This document shows positions 36,035 through 48,764 of a stretch of DNA of 64,000 nt, in pieces. Under the pieces are notes generated by a model that had not been told where the DNA came from, searched no databases, and saw only the letters and a list, made by a program, of their open reading frames with translations. The stretch comes from Emydura subglobosa (Eukaryota; Chordata; Testudines; Chelidae): positions 4,763,105 to 4,827,104 of the forward strand of contig ML679974.1 of assembly GCA_007922225.1 (NCBI GenBank), in the 5' to 3' direction. The translations under genes were made by a program, and so were the position numbers. Position 1 is the first letter of the stretch; each line of letters opens with the position of its first letter.

Positions 36035-38220
36035 GTAAAGTGCTGTGTTAAAACCACCATTAGAAGGTTTATCTGGAAGTAGTTTAGGGTGGGCTTTTTT
36101 TGGCCTTGCCTTAGACATCGACAGTAACTTCAGAACTTACTTCAAATTTTAATAAAACCTGTAAAACTATCTAAAGTGATTATTTCTTTAAGTGAATTCT
36201 AAACTTTTACACTATAACCCTAAGCATTTAGGATTTAAGAGTTCAGTAGCTTTTATAAGACTAATAAAATACAATTTTTGCCCAACATTAAGGTCTTGTT
36301 TATATTGATTTGATTATAAAGAAGCCCAGAAGACCTGGAACATTGTTCTATGTTTGCATTTTAAGGATTAATACGTACAATAATTTAATTAATTTTTAAG
36401 AACTTTATGAAACTGTTTAATAACTTTTATAGCACGTCTCCATAAACTACATTCATGCTGTGACCCTAAGACAACCTCAATGCTAACTGGCAAAAGATTC
36501 ACTGTATGTTAACAGCAATTCCCATCAGGCCTGACAACCTTACTACACCTAATATATTGCTTTCATAGTATTTATCTATAAAGAAGGTCATGTCAGGTAT
36601 GAAATGAAAGTTTATATCATACTGATCATCAGAAGTATTGTGAGATGCATGTACGGATGTTATTCAAGAAGTTGTATGTATTGTATGTATGTAAAATATG
36701 TTTAAACTATGTAACCAGGCAGAGTTTATAAACCAGATTTTCCCAGAACAAGGAAGGTTGATTTATCTGTCTGCCTAAATCTCTGATGTAAATTAAGCAG
36801 AATAAACCTGATAACAATGGGAGTTTATTTGCATCTGAGGTAAACAGGAAAAACAAGTTAACAGGAGGATAAGAAAGCAGCATGGAGTAAGCACACCGGA
36901 GCACAAGCAACAGGGAAGAAGGATCTTATCTGGGGTACACTTCAAAAGAACATATTTCATAGGTTTGCTGGACTATAAGAAGGAGGAGGAAGAAGGATCC
37001 CTTTGTTATCCACCACTGAGAAAGAAAAAAGGACATTGCTTTTTGCATCAATGAAAATTGGATCATGGCTCTGGGGGCTAGTGACACAGAGTTTGCTTTA
37101 GGTGATAAACTTATCTTAGACACTAGAGATCATTCTGTATACCTTTTAGAAACAACTTTTAAGTGCTCCTTACAAAAAGGGAGAAATAGAAGTAAAGGAG
37201 GAGCAACTTCACCCCCATCTTAAAACTCACCACAATAAAAATGTAATTGCCTGTAAAACTCAGGCATAATAGTGGGATTTTTAAAGGGCAGTTAGTGTAG
37301 ATGCACAGACACCCAACAGAATCTGAAGAAACCTGCTGCTACTTTCTGAAAAAGTTGCAAGCATTAGGGCAGTGCTTTTGTAAGCCCCAGGAGGACATAA
37401 TTATAATAAATTAGATTAGCAGTTGCGGAGCATGTGCGGCTGTTGCAACATTTTCAGAAGATAGACGTATAGCCTGCACAAGTTGCACAACCAACAGACA
37501 CACTAAACTCAATGCTTCCCATGAAGAGAACTTTCCAATGATGCCACATTTCCTCAGCAAGCAGATTCATGGTCTGCCCAGACATCTCAGTGATAGATAA
37601 ATATGTTCTCTGTAGACATTCAAACTACTCAGCATGTTTCTTGAAGACACTGTGCTGCTTGGAAAGATTAGCAGTAAGAGATAGACAGGAGCAGACTAAT
37701 TGCATAATCAAAATCTGCCGCTATTTTATCCAGCTTCGTTTTTCTACAGCTAGCAATATGCATGGCACCTATCATGCAGCAATGCTCAGGGCTGGGAAGA
37801 AACCACACTACCTGATTCAGTTGCTGTACTTCTAATAAGTAAGTGCATTTGATGTGCAAGCTAAGATGACAACTTGGAGATCTTAATAAACTTCAACGTT
37901 GAGTTTTTCATTTGAATTAGAATGAAAATGAGATTTTACATAGAAAGTCTGGAGCTCAGTGTGCCAGGGACACTATTACTTTCTGGATAAGAATCATTAG
38001 CTAACATGTACTTATGTAAGAATGAAAAATGTTTCACCTTCAATACAGGAAGTTCTCAACATGACCAGGAATTCAACGCAATTGAGCACCTGAATTATAT
38101 TTATTATTTACAACAGGAGTGAGATATAAAGTAGACCCCCTACCTCAGAAGCTCTCAGGACATCGTAGGTGGATAAATACAATTTAAGGTGTCCCTTTCT
38201 TAAATATAAATATAAAACTA
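36035..38220. other. Non-coding intron DNA with an LTR-like candidate
   Basis: 36650-37150 ('gttgtatgtattgtatg...gacattgctttttgcatc...ttggatcatggctctgggggctagtgacacagag') resembles, from memory, the LTR of a turtle retroelement. No second LTR or TSD was located, so it could be a solo LTR. The rest is anonymous. Confidence 0.3.
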
Positions 38221-38224
38221 ATAG

Positions 38225-41110
38225 ATTAATAAATCTCAAGGCCAGAAGGGATCAATGTGATCACCTAGTTTGATCTCCTGTATAACAGGTCATAGAACTC
38301 CCCCTCTTCCCCAAATATTTCCAAGACCATATCTTTTAGAAAAACATTCAATCTTGATTTAAAAATTGTCAGTAATAGAGAATTCACCACGATCCTTGGT
38401 AAATTGGTTTGATGTTGAATTATCCTCACTTAAAATGTACGGCTTATTTCCGGTCTGAATTTGTCTAGCTTCAACTTCTAACCATTGGATTGTGTTACAC
38501 CTGTCTTTATTATATTTAAAAACCTATTATTAAATATTTGTTCCCCATATATGTATTTATAGACTGTAATCAGCTCACTCCTTAACCTTCTCTTTGTTAA
38601 GACAGACTGAGCTTTTTGAGTCTATTACTATAAAGCAGGTTTGCTTTTCTAATCTTTTATCACTCTCCGGTCTCTTCTCTGAACTCTCTCCAGTTTATCA
38701 ACGTCATTCTTGAATTTTGGACACCAGGACTGGGCACAATATTCCAGCAGTGGTTGCACCAGTGCCAAATACGGAGGTAAAAATCACTCTACTCAGATGC
38801 AACATTCCTGTTTATGCATTCAAAGATCACATTACTTTTGAACTCCCTGTGCAAAACTTTCGGCCATGTTCAGCTCATTATCCACTATGACACCCAAATC
38901 CTCTTCAGAATCACTGCTTCCTAGGATAGAATTCTCCCAAGCCTTAAGTACAGCCAACATTCTTTGTTTCTAGATCTACATATTTACATTTAATGGTATT
39001 AAAATGCATAATACTTCCTTATGCTCAGCTTGCCAAGTAATTCAGACCACTTTGTATCAGTGACCTGCCCTCTTCATTAATTTACCACTCCCCCAATTTT
39101 TGTGTCATCTGCACAGCTTATCAGTGATGGCTTTGTTTTCTTCAATATCACTGATAAAATTGTTAAAATAGTGTGGGGCCAAGAATCCATCCCTATGGAA
39201 TCCTCCCCCGCACCTCAAAACACACTTGCTTGATGATTCTGTTTATAACAACATCTTGAAATCTGTTAGCCAGCTTTTAATTCATTTAAAGTGTGCCACG
39301 TTAATTTTATATCATTCTATTTTTTAATCAAAATGTCATGCAGTAGTAAGTCAAACTCCTAATGGAAGTTCAGGTATATTATATCAACACTTCTACCTCA
39401 TCAACTAAAACTTGTAATCTCATTTAAAAAAAGATAAAGTTATTTGACAGGATCTATTTTCCATAAACCCATGTTGATAGGCATTAATTATATTACCCTC
39501 ATTTAATTCCTCATTAAGTCCCATAACAGCCGCTCCATTATCACGCCCAGAACTGATGTCAGACTGACAGGCCCATAATTACCTGGGTTCTCCTATTTAC
39601 CCCTTTTAAAATACTGGCCGAACATTAGTTTTATTCCAGTCTTCTGGAACTTTTCCAGTGTCCCAAAACTTATTAAAAAAATCAACATTAACAATCCAGT
39701 AAGCTCCTCAGCCAGCTCTTTAAACTCTTGGATGTAAGATAGACATTTAAAATCAGCAGGTCTAACTCACTTTAGTAGCCACCTTTGATACTAATGGAAT
39801 GGAATGAGTGTTATATGATATGACTACATCATGTGGGGTTTTCCCCCCCAAATGGAGAACAAATATTTATTGAACACTTCTGCCTTTTCTGCATTATTAT
39901 TAATTCTTCAACCATTTCCATCTAGTAATGGACCAATACCATTGTTAGGGTTCTTTTTGCTCATAATATATTTCAACTCCTTATTGTCCTTACCACTGCT
40001 GGCCATGGAATTCTCCTTGTGTCCTTTGCTTTACTTGTCCATTTTCTACACTTTCTAGCTTCTGATTAATACTCATTACTATTAACTTCTCCTTTCTTCC
40101 ATTTGTTATATATACTTCCCCCCCCCCCCCATTCAAATCAATACAGCCTTCTTCCTCAATTGTGGGATTGCAGCTTTTTTGGGACATCTTACAAAGCGTT
40201 CTTAAATAAGGCCCACTTATCAGCCACATTTTTTCTGATTCAATGTTTCCTCCCAGCTCATCTGGCTCATAATTGTTTCCAGCTTTGTGAAACTGGCATG
40301 TTTAAATCACCAAGTATATATATAAATATAACTGGTCTGGACTTGATAATAGTTATGTGTAAACAGAATAAAGTCATGATCACTTGCACCTAAGCCATCA
40401 TTAATTTTTAGTTCTGTGATCAGTTCCTCTTTTTTTGTCAAGATGAGGTCTAATATAGAATCCATCTGTGGGTGCAACACTATTTGAGTTAGGAAATCAT
40501 CAGTAATAGTTAGAAATTCCAAGGATGTTTTAGTACTGGCAACATGAGACCTCCAGCATGTTTCACTCAAACGAATGTCCCTTGGGTCTCTCAGCTTTCC
40601 CCCCGCTCCCTTACACATTATAGATAGGTGAATAAGGAGTCAGTCATTCTGTTCCCTAGGGTGATCTGGTGGTCTGTAGCAGACACCAATTAACACGCAA
40701 TCTTGTGCTTTACCTATTATGGCATTGATCCATAAGCATTCAAGATAATTTTCTTTCTGTTCCCAGTGACTCGGACACAGGTAATGCCGATTTTGATGAA
40801 TGCCACTCCACCATTCTCTTACCCATTCAATCTTTCCTAAATAGGTTATAATTATGTATTTTAACTTTCCAATCATGTGAATCATCCCACCAGGTTTCAA
40901 GTAATACATTTTATATCAAATTTATGTTAATAAATGAGCAATTCCATTCTTCTTGTTTGTTATCAAGGCTACTGGGATTGGTATATAGGCACTCAAAGAA
41001 TGGCTTTTCATGTCTTTTGCTGCATTGATTAATTTTGTTTCTCAACATCTGGATTTTGTGCTAAGTGAGTACTCATATCTTCCCTCTTTTTACTTCCCTT
41101 TTGTCATTAA
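38225..41110 (-). mobile_element. CR1 LINE, 2.9 kb antisense copy (ORF2 to 3' tail)
   Basis: On the minus strand the element runs from the start of ORF2 to the 3' end. Blocks in order are NKQEE and ETWWDDSHDW (endonuclease, about 40790-40960), GVCYRPPDHP (about 40655-40690), LDLILTKKEELI and SDHDF (about 40390-40470), then a decayed RT with CADDTK at 39098-39115 where FADDTK is usual. The 3' UTR-like tail ends at 38225 ('...cagaagggatc'). Many stops and frameshifts make it inactive. A run of 13 C at 40118-40130 lies inside. It sits in the gene's last intron in the same orientation as the gene. Confidence 0.88.
40310..40960 (-). pseudogene. CR1 ORF2 endonuclease (antisense copy)
   Basis: Blocks of the EEP endonuclease are spread over two frames: the Glu block ETWW, WWSGIHQNRHYLC, GVCYRPPDHPREQND, then DFLTQIV, LDLILTKKEELITELKI and GASDHDFILF with the catalytic Asp-His pair still present. 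Stops and frameshifts separate them. It matches the endonuclease in the CR1 copies at 17330-19110 but is a different subfamily. Confidence 0.8.
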
Positions 41111-41614
41111 TGTTATGACCTCCTGACTAAATGATTCAGACCAGTTTAATAAAGCAGGATGATGGAAATATATATTTTTTTATTTTTAAAAAAGAGTGTG
41201 AGTGGGGCGGAGGAATGAAGCACAGGAGAAGGGATTTCCCACCACCAAAACATGAGTCCAACAGACCAGGGCTCACTTTTGTAAAAATGTGATCACAAGA
41301 CAACTCCACATGTGATCGTATGATCTTTAAATGGTAGGTGGTGTGAGAAAATACACTCTAGACTTCATGAGACAGCTTTATGTATACTGAGGGCCATCAC
41401 TGATAAGGACTTATAAAAACTACTAAATACTTATTTAAAGTCCATCTACTGCTTTTTAGGCAGATAATATAAAGAATGTAAAATGGGCACAAACACTATA
41501 CAACTGAGCTGTTATGTTCTGAACAAGCTCTAACAAAGAGGGAACTACAATTATTTCATTTTATGGTCAATGTTGCAAGATCTTCAAATTATAGGTAGTG
41601 TAAATTGATGAACA

Positions 41615-42005
41615 GAATGGAAAATTTCTTACCTGATAATTTACTTTCTACAAGCAATGTTTCCTACAATTCTGATACATACGGGCTATTCCCCTCCTGT
41701 CAGCAGTTTCCGGAGGGGTTCAAAGTTACAGCACAGCTTGTGCTAGCTACAGTCCCTTCTCTTGCTTGGTGCCAGATGATTCAATCCAAAGCTGTGAAAA
41801 CACTCTTGGAAAATGATTAGTAACAATAGTTTCAGTGCCGACTAATTAACCTGCCTACACAGTAATTATCCAAATAAAATCCTGACTCTTCGCTATGAAG
41901 CTGTCCAGGGTTAGAAGAAATGTGGGAGACACCAGTAGCAGAAAAGGAAATTATCATATAGAAGTTTCCCATTCTGTAGCCAGTGTCTACCACAATTCTG
42001 ATATG
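41615..42005. repeat. DIRS 3' terminal repeats
   Basis: GAATGGAAAATTTCTTACCT at the start of 41615-41644 is inverted at 41946-41974 (reverse complement GAATGGGAAACTTCTATATG), and 'ctacaattctgata' near 41665 is repeated directly near 41992. Inverted plus internal complementary repeats of this kind are the terminal layout of DIRS elements. They are thought to allow a circular intermediate. Confidence 0.6.
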
Positions 42006-42099
42006 TGTGAATAGTAGTGAGCAATGAAGAGGAGTAGGGAGGAACAGAAAAGTGAACATAAAAAATAGGAATGACACCCTACACAGCCTATTTTGAACT

Positions 42100-42690
42100 A
42101 TTCAAATACAAAAGTGATGTCTAGATCACCACCTAGAGCGCCTTCCTGCCAAAAGAGGCCTCTGCGAAGACAAAAAGTCCATGTTTATAATGTCTGATGA
42201 CAACATTAGGCCATGATCCTGTGGCTAGTCCGCAGATATCTAGAGTGCAAGCACACACTGTTTCAGCCATGAGGTTGCCATGGATCTCCTAGAATGTGCC
42301 TTGATTCCTTCTGGAACAGGCATGCCTGAAGGCTTATATGCCTCAATGATAGTCAGTCTCTCATGCATTTAGAAAAGCATAGCTTGGATACTTTAAACCC
42401 TTGGCATGTCAGGATGAAAGGAAATTAACATGGAATCTGATCTTGTGGATTCTGTATGATAAAAGTCTTTAGTGTTTTCCTCACATCGAAGGTATGCTGG
42501 TGCTTCTCAGCTGAGTGTTGTACCAATAGGCAGAATGAAGGAAGTCAGAGGCTCAAAGGGATGGGTGGATAGGGCTTTCAACACATGTGCTAGGTCCCAC
42601 TTAGGGAATGATTGTTCAGATCACTGGCCTGGCAAGTCTGATTGCTCTGAGAAATCCGGATACCTGAAGGTTCCGTGAAGGAGCCCAAGC
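42100..42690 (-). pseudogene. DIRS tyrosine recombinase
   Basis: Tyrosine recombinases of DIRS elements insert a circular DNA copy without a target duplication. Visible blocks are PKWDLAHVLKALSTHPFEPL (about 42535-42600), then IEAYKPSG, then AHSRRSMATSW (His-x-x-Arg box, about 42280-42325), then HYKHGLF with the expected catalytic Tyr (about 42175-42205). Stops and frame changes interrupt the gene (for example between the second and third blocks), so it is dead. The HxxR...Y order is what identifies the family. Confidence 0.72.
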
Positions 42691-43259
42691 AGTCTGTGAC
42701 TAGTACGCTACTTAGAGATGACACATGGGGTTCTATGGTGATGGGGTGAAGGCTCTTCTGTGAAACTTTCTGAAGGAAATCCTGAGTAAGCAGAATCCCA
42801 GGAGGCCCTGGATCTGTATTGAGCTCTTTGTCTAAACTTGGTCCATGTGGAGGAATAAATTTTTAGTGTGGAAATTCCCCTGGAAGAGAGTAGAATCCAG
42901 ATACATTTGGATGATAGCTGCACTTGACCTAATACTTCCCTTTCAATATCCAGGCTGTCAGCTGAAGACTATCTTGGTCTGGATGAAGGAATGGACCTTG
43001 GGGGGAGGTGGGGGAGGGGGAATTAAAAATAAAGACATCATGTCTCACTAGAAGCTGCAACTGCAGTTCCAGCTTGTATATCATCACACCAGAAAACCAG
43101 GGTTTTTTTGGTCAATACAGAGTTAGCATTTTCACCCTTGCTTCTTCTTGCTTTAATTTTTGGATCACCTTCCTTAGGAGACTGTACAGCAGGAACACAT
43201 ATAGCAGATGTAGTGGCCATCTATGTGACAGAGCTTGGACTTGTGGACTGCTTCTTGGG

Positions 43260-44160
43260 TGAAGAATTTTGGCTGTTTTGAATTCTTGCAATTGGCAAAC
43301 AGGTCAACTGAGGGAAGACTGAACATCCATGAGATCAGAGTGAAAAATTCCTGGTTCAGACATCACTCAGAGTCGTTGACTGAGTCTGCTGAGCCTTCTT
43401 TGGCATATCACCTTTAGGGAAGGGAAAGTCTTGTCTGCCCTTGTCAATCCATTGTCTCTGTTGCTTCCGCATGTAGAGTTATGCTTCTTGTTCTCTCTTG
43501 GTTGTTTAATATGTAACTGTAGTCATGCTGTCTGATTGGAACAAAACATGACTGCCTTCTAGGTAGTTCTGGAATCTCAGTAAAGCTAATTTAACAGCTC
43601 TGAGCTCCAATAGCTTGATGCTGTGGTTCCTTTCTCTATAGCACTAGATACCTTATGTTGTTATCAATCCCGTAAGTGTTCTGCAGCCCTTTACAACAGT
43701 GTGTGTTGTGAGAACCAGCAGGTCTGGAAGACATCTCATGGGAAGACCTCAGTGGATGTTCTCTGAGACTGTCCATCATCTTAGCAGATCCAGCATCTGG
43801 TTGGTCTTGCATTTGCGCCAGGTAATAGTCCCATCCTCCCAGGACTGGGAACACCTGACATGTGACCTCATCCATGAGGAGACTAATATGCAGAAGACCT
43901 GAAGGCCCAGTGACTGGAGACACTGCGCTACAGTTGGTATTCACGCATTTGTCTAACATGGGTATAAGATCATGGATCTTCTGGAATCTGTCTAGTGATG
44001 GGTAGATCTTCATCACCAATGTATCTATCCCCATTCATAGTTGAATTACGTTTGTCAAGGGAATCAGAGCTTTTCCCAATATTATTGTGAAACCATGTGC
44101 TTGGGGGTGATCCAGAGTCTAGGCTGTGAAAAACGATGTGCTGTGAACTGTACCTTGCTG
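43260..44160 (-). pseudogene. DIRS RNase H region and flank
   Basis: A 132-codon open stretch (43636-44034) covers the sequence before and into the RNase H domain. Downstream, broken by stops, are LNNQERTRSITLHAEA (about 43460-43510) and VDLFANCKNSKQPKFF (43260-43308). The last is close to the DLFA...n...P-x-F motif that follows RNase H in DIRS and related elements. The RT YxDD motif was not seen upstream, which argues for a deletion. Confidence 0.65.
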
Positions 44161-45399
44161 GAACCATTATCACCCACTTAAGACTCTGGGTGCAGAAGAT
44201 GGATCAAAAAGAAGTGTCATGCTGAGAATTTTGTTAGTTAAGAGGAAAATTCATCTAGCTTTCCTTGGAAACGTCTCCAGATTTCCTGCACTCCCCCAGA
44301 ACAACAGTCCTTTCTTAGATACTCTTGGAGTTGGTAGCAACCAGTGGATTGACCTGCTGGCTTTGACAGCAAGGGCTTAGGCCTTCTGCAGTCTCAGCTA
44401 CTAATTTCTCTAATATATTCCCCAATAGCTCCTAATCTGCAAGTTTGGATGCACCAGATATCCATTTAGAATGGGCAATGACTATTCATGGGTATAACAT
44501 GACAACCTTGTCACCACCATGTTAGAATCCATTGCTTGTCACAAATCATATATAGTGCTCGACCAAGCCAGAACCTGAAACGTCTCACTCAAAGCACAGA
44601 CGACACTCCTGGAAGATGAGCCACTTGTTGACCACAAAATAGGCTTTCCTTACTAAATATATGAAAAATCTTTGATCTGAATAACTATAGCTGAAGTTTT
44701 GAAATTGCTGTGCAGCATATCATCACTTTTATGGTCTATAGGGTCTTTTGGAAGGAAGTCCCTTCTGAAGGTGTGGCTGTATCTTTCAGTGGTGAAGTTA
44801 CAAGTACACCAAACTCAGGAACCCAAAATATTTTATATTACATATAAATGAACATTTTAGTTTAACATTTGGTTTAATTGGGGGTCCTCGTTTGGACCTT
44901 ATGATGCTCTAAAAGTAGGCATCAATAGAAAAACGTATCATAATGCTCAAAAAGAACAGACATTTCATTAATATTAAGTTCTATAGGATTTTTTTTTTAA
45001 TTGTAGTATGTTTTGTTTTGATTTTTACATGTGTGGTAGTTCTTCCCTTGACTGTTTACAGGGGGGACCACACACTAGGGAACAGGTACTGGTACACATA
45101 TCTTGATTGTGAAAATAGTTTGTTAGCTAGCCTGGGGCAGGCAATCTTTCAGGCTCCCAGGTACAACTAAGACCCAAGTAAACGCTGTATGAGCAACCTA
45201 GTACCAACTGGGGCTTTACACAGTAAATCACGATTGTTATGAACACAGGAAGGGATTTCTTATTTACCCCTCTGTAATCCTATGAAGACACACTTTATCA
45301 TGTGTGCCTGTCCTGATTACAGGATACATGAAGTGCTCAAGCATATCAAGCAGGGGAGGAGTGGGAATAGAACCCCTTTACCACCTTTTAGAGTCTGAT

Positions 45400-46200
45400 C
45401 CCCTTTCCCTGACAGATAAGAAGGCACCCTTCCCATTCTACTGCTGCCTCAAATCTTAGCTCTTTTCCCAGGCAGAGTGGGAGTCCTAAAGCTAAAAGCC
45501 ATAAAGGCACAATTTCCACTAGGTTGCAGCCTGAAGCAGGGCTGTACAAGAGGCAAAGGCTTCTCTGCACGCCCAGACACAGTGCAGAGTTGGACGGGAT
45601 ACTGAGTGTGGTATAGAGCACCAAGAAAGACTCTGAAGGTGATAAATACCAGCAAACCCTGCCTCAGGGGCAGAAGGGAAAGGAAAGGAACAGAGAAAAT
45701 CCCTGATTTTCACCCCACTTTTTTATTCTCAATAGTAACTGCTGCCTTGCAAAGGATACATTTCCTTTTTGGGACCTGGCGTTTTGCAGGACTCACCCCC
45801 AAAGTATCACGAGAAACCCCTCATTCACGGTGAGAGGAAGGGATCTGTGTAGGAGCCCAGCTTCTCTTCCCAGGGATTCTGGGACCCACTTTTGGACTTG
45901 TGGGTGGACCAGTAGCCCCAAAAGGGTCTTAGCTTTACAGTCCTTTTTTGCTCCAGAACTTCATCCAGCTGGCCCATGGGGTGGGTAAGTCCTCTTCATC
46001 CTCAGAGCTTCTCCCTGTTCTATTGTCTCCCTGGTTGGGGTTCTTCTGAGACGGAGTCACAGCTACTGGGGAAGGGGTGGGGGGCACAGCAACATGCCTG
46101 TCTGGCCCATGCCATTGCAAGTGGGGAGGTGCTGCAGTAGAGGTTCTGGCTGGCTGCGATCACTGCCATGCTCAGATCCCGGACCAGGAGGCATTGAGGA
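45400..46200 (-). pseudogene. Gag-like ORF1 of the DIRS element
   Basis: The minus strand has an acidic stretch (RSSEDEEDLPTPWASW) and several short open pieces between the 5' inverted repeat and the rest of the element. Position and composition fit the gag-like first ORF of DIRS elements, which is poorly conserved. No diagnostic motif is present, so this is inferred from position. Confidence 0.4.
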
Positions 46201-46494
46201 GGCTTGAAAACATGCTCTAACTGCCCCAAAATGGCTAACAATAATAAATCAAGAAGCAAAGCATGAGACTGAAACAAACTGCCACTTGACTGCTGCCTTG
46301 GAAGTAGAAGATATGGTAGCAAGCACAAGAAGGGGCCTGGCTGCAATAGGCTGTATTGCAGCTTTGAACCAACTCCAGAAACTGCAGACAAGAGAGGAAT
46401 AGCCTATATGCATCAGAATTTTGGGAGAAGCTGAGCAGCAGGAACACTTTACCTTTCCATGGAAAATAAATGGTCAAATGGACATCAAGACCCT

Positions 46495-48400
46495 TAAAAT
46501 TTGCCTTATTGTTCTCAAACAATCCAACTGAGAGAATGAAGCTCCATTTACAAATATCCTCTATCAAACAGCAAGATCATATTTCCTGGAGATGAGAAAG
46601 AGATATTTGCAGCTAAGCATTTCTTCAAAGCAGAGACCAAGCCTGCTGCAAGGTCAGCTGAGGAAGAGATACACAATTGTGTAACAGCGTAATCATATTA
46701 CTATACCTCACATTCAAAAATGTTCTTATACATAGATTCAACATGGGAAACTGGATTTAATCACTGATGACTACTAATACATTAAGTCTATAAATGTATT
46801 TTTTACACTTCAGTTGAACATGTAATCTATCAAGTTTCCTTGATTATCTAAATTTAAAGAAATAGAAATATTTTTGACATTGTTGATCAAAAAAGGTTAA
46901 TCCTGTACAAATTCTTAGTGTATAAATTCACTTGAGTTAAGTTTGCACTATTTCTCATTCCACATTTTTCAATGCTCATTCAGTTACAAAAGCTTGACAG
47001 AACTATCTTAGTTTCAGAAACTGTGAGCCACCATCTTGGGATCAAGCCACCATCTCCCTCAAAGAAAGATATTTTCCCAATCTTTTTAAAAATGACCTGT
47101 TACACAATTATAATTCAACAAAGGCATGCTCTGAAAAACTTAAATGCCAAGATGTTACTCTGTTTTACAGCTCCCAAAGTATACTGCAAGACAGTACTTA
47201 CTCCTTCCATATTTTTTAAACCTATCACTGTCAGTTAGGTAAAGTGGGGTGAAAAATTCACCTACACATTTCGTGCTTTTGTGAGTTGAATTTAGAAGGC
47301 TGATGCTTGAACATGTTTATGGTTTCATTCGCAATAGTCTTATAAATAGGAATTATGTTTTGCAGGCTCAATTGGAAATCTGAGGTCTGACCTACGTTAT
47401 CTGGATACTAATAAGATTGGAAATGTTTACACAAGACTAAGTTAATTAATAATTCATTAAACTACCTTATTTGCATGGCTGAAAAACTTTGGCATTTTTG
47501 GTAATCTGAGAAAATAAAAATCCCTTGATTTAACTGATGAAATTAAAAAAATGAGAAACAATTCCTGTAGTTCTTATTCATAACTAATCTGAACACATTT
47601 TTTAAAAAAGTTAAAAATTAAGCTTCTTCAAAGTTATATTTAAGGTTAAATTATTTAGTGAAACATGGTAATTTTTGTGTGTATAGCTGGACATAGTTGC
47701 TTATTTGCTATCAGACAATATTTGTATAGCACTTAGCACAATGGAGCCCTGACCTTGTCAGCCTCTCATTGATACCAGAATATAAATGTTAAGTTAGACA
47801 CACAAAAATTAAATTAAAAGAACATTAAGGTCGCAAAACCACGTGCACAAAAGTTAGGAAATACCAGAATTAAAGTTACCTCAGCAAACTTAATTTGGCC
47901 TCCCTGTGCCTATGCATGATACAGTCTTTAATTACACAATTACATACTATTTTTTCCACAGGACTTCAACCACATTCAGTGCACAGGATGGACCTGTTCT
48001 GGGGATAAATCAGGGTTAGTAAAGAAGATCTGTCTGTAGAACCCCTGCCTCATATGTTGCAGAAGTTGGAAGGTATATAGTGAATGAGGCAAGGGATTGC
48101 GGAAAGAAAGGAAGGTCTCATGGATAAGGCAGCCAAATGCCATTCTGAAGAATTGGATTGCATCAGTGCCTCTGCCACAAAAGTTCCTATGATGCTAGGC
48201 AAGTCATTTAAATCAAACTTTTAAAAAATGATCATTGTATGTTCCACATTTTATGGGTGCCTAACTTGATACCTGGGGTTTGATTTGCAGAAATGTTGAA
48301 CACTCAGCTGCAACTGAAGTCAATGAGAACTGAGATTGGAACATATAAAACTCAGGTCCTAAGCATCTCAAATTGGGCACACAAAATTAGTGCATACTTT
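46495..48400. other. AT-rich intron DNA with a SINE tail
   Basis: At 47715-47800 'atttgtatagcacttagcacaatggagccctgacc' is a common amniote repeat tail in sense orientation. The rest shows no gene or family. Confidence 0.45.
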
Positions 48401-48404
48401 TAAC

Positions 48405-48565
48405 ATTAATTTCTTTATGCCTCAGTTGGCAGTCTGTAAAAATAAAGATCAGACCACCTCACTAGGGTGTTGTGAATATAAATTCATTAATATTTGTGAT
48501 GCATTCATATACTACAGTGGTGAGTGCCTCAGGAAAGTCCCAAGGAAATAATAATTCTGTATTCA
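48405..48565 (+). repeat. MIR-type SINE
   Basis: Ordered blocks are visible: 'atgcctcagttggcagtctgtaaaaat', 'acctcactagggtgttgtga', 'aaattcattaatatttgtgatgc', 'aataataattctgtattcag'. This fits a sense MIR-type repeat. Confidence 0.65.
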
Positions 48566-48764
48566 GATCAGGGATTGACTAGTGTATAGTAAATAAGGTA
48601 CAGTGCATTATGAGGTAAAAACAAAAAATTGAATAGCTGTTCATTAAGTGAGCATAGTCCATCCTGTATACTGAATGAGGCAGGTATCCTATGGAAAAAA
48701 ATATTATCATGTAGATAAAATACCACAACACAAATGTACAAGGGCCTCAAATTCAGGTTGCGAA

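Larger units (their letters stand above)
41615..46490 (-). mobile_element. DIRS-type (tyrosine recombinase) retroelement
   Basis: The minus-strand element is bounded by inverted repeats: 41665-41785 is the reverse complement of 46315-46415 over about 110 bp at roughly 75% identity ('attctgatacata-gggctattcc' against 'attctgatgcata-taggctattcc'). Inside, in transcription order, are an acidic gag-like region (about 45400-46200), a possible remnant of further ORF sequence (44200-44650), an RNase H region (43260-44160) and a tyrosine recombinase (42100-42690). The reverse transcriptase core was not found, so an internal deletion is likely. Lack of integrase and long direct LTRs, plus the recombinase and inverted ends, distinguishes it from ordinary LTR elements. 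Confidence 0.75.

Noticed and set aside
42472..43262. Plus-strand frames within the DIRS region
   Set aside because: They are shadows of the minus-strand recombinase and RNase H sequence.
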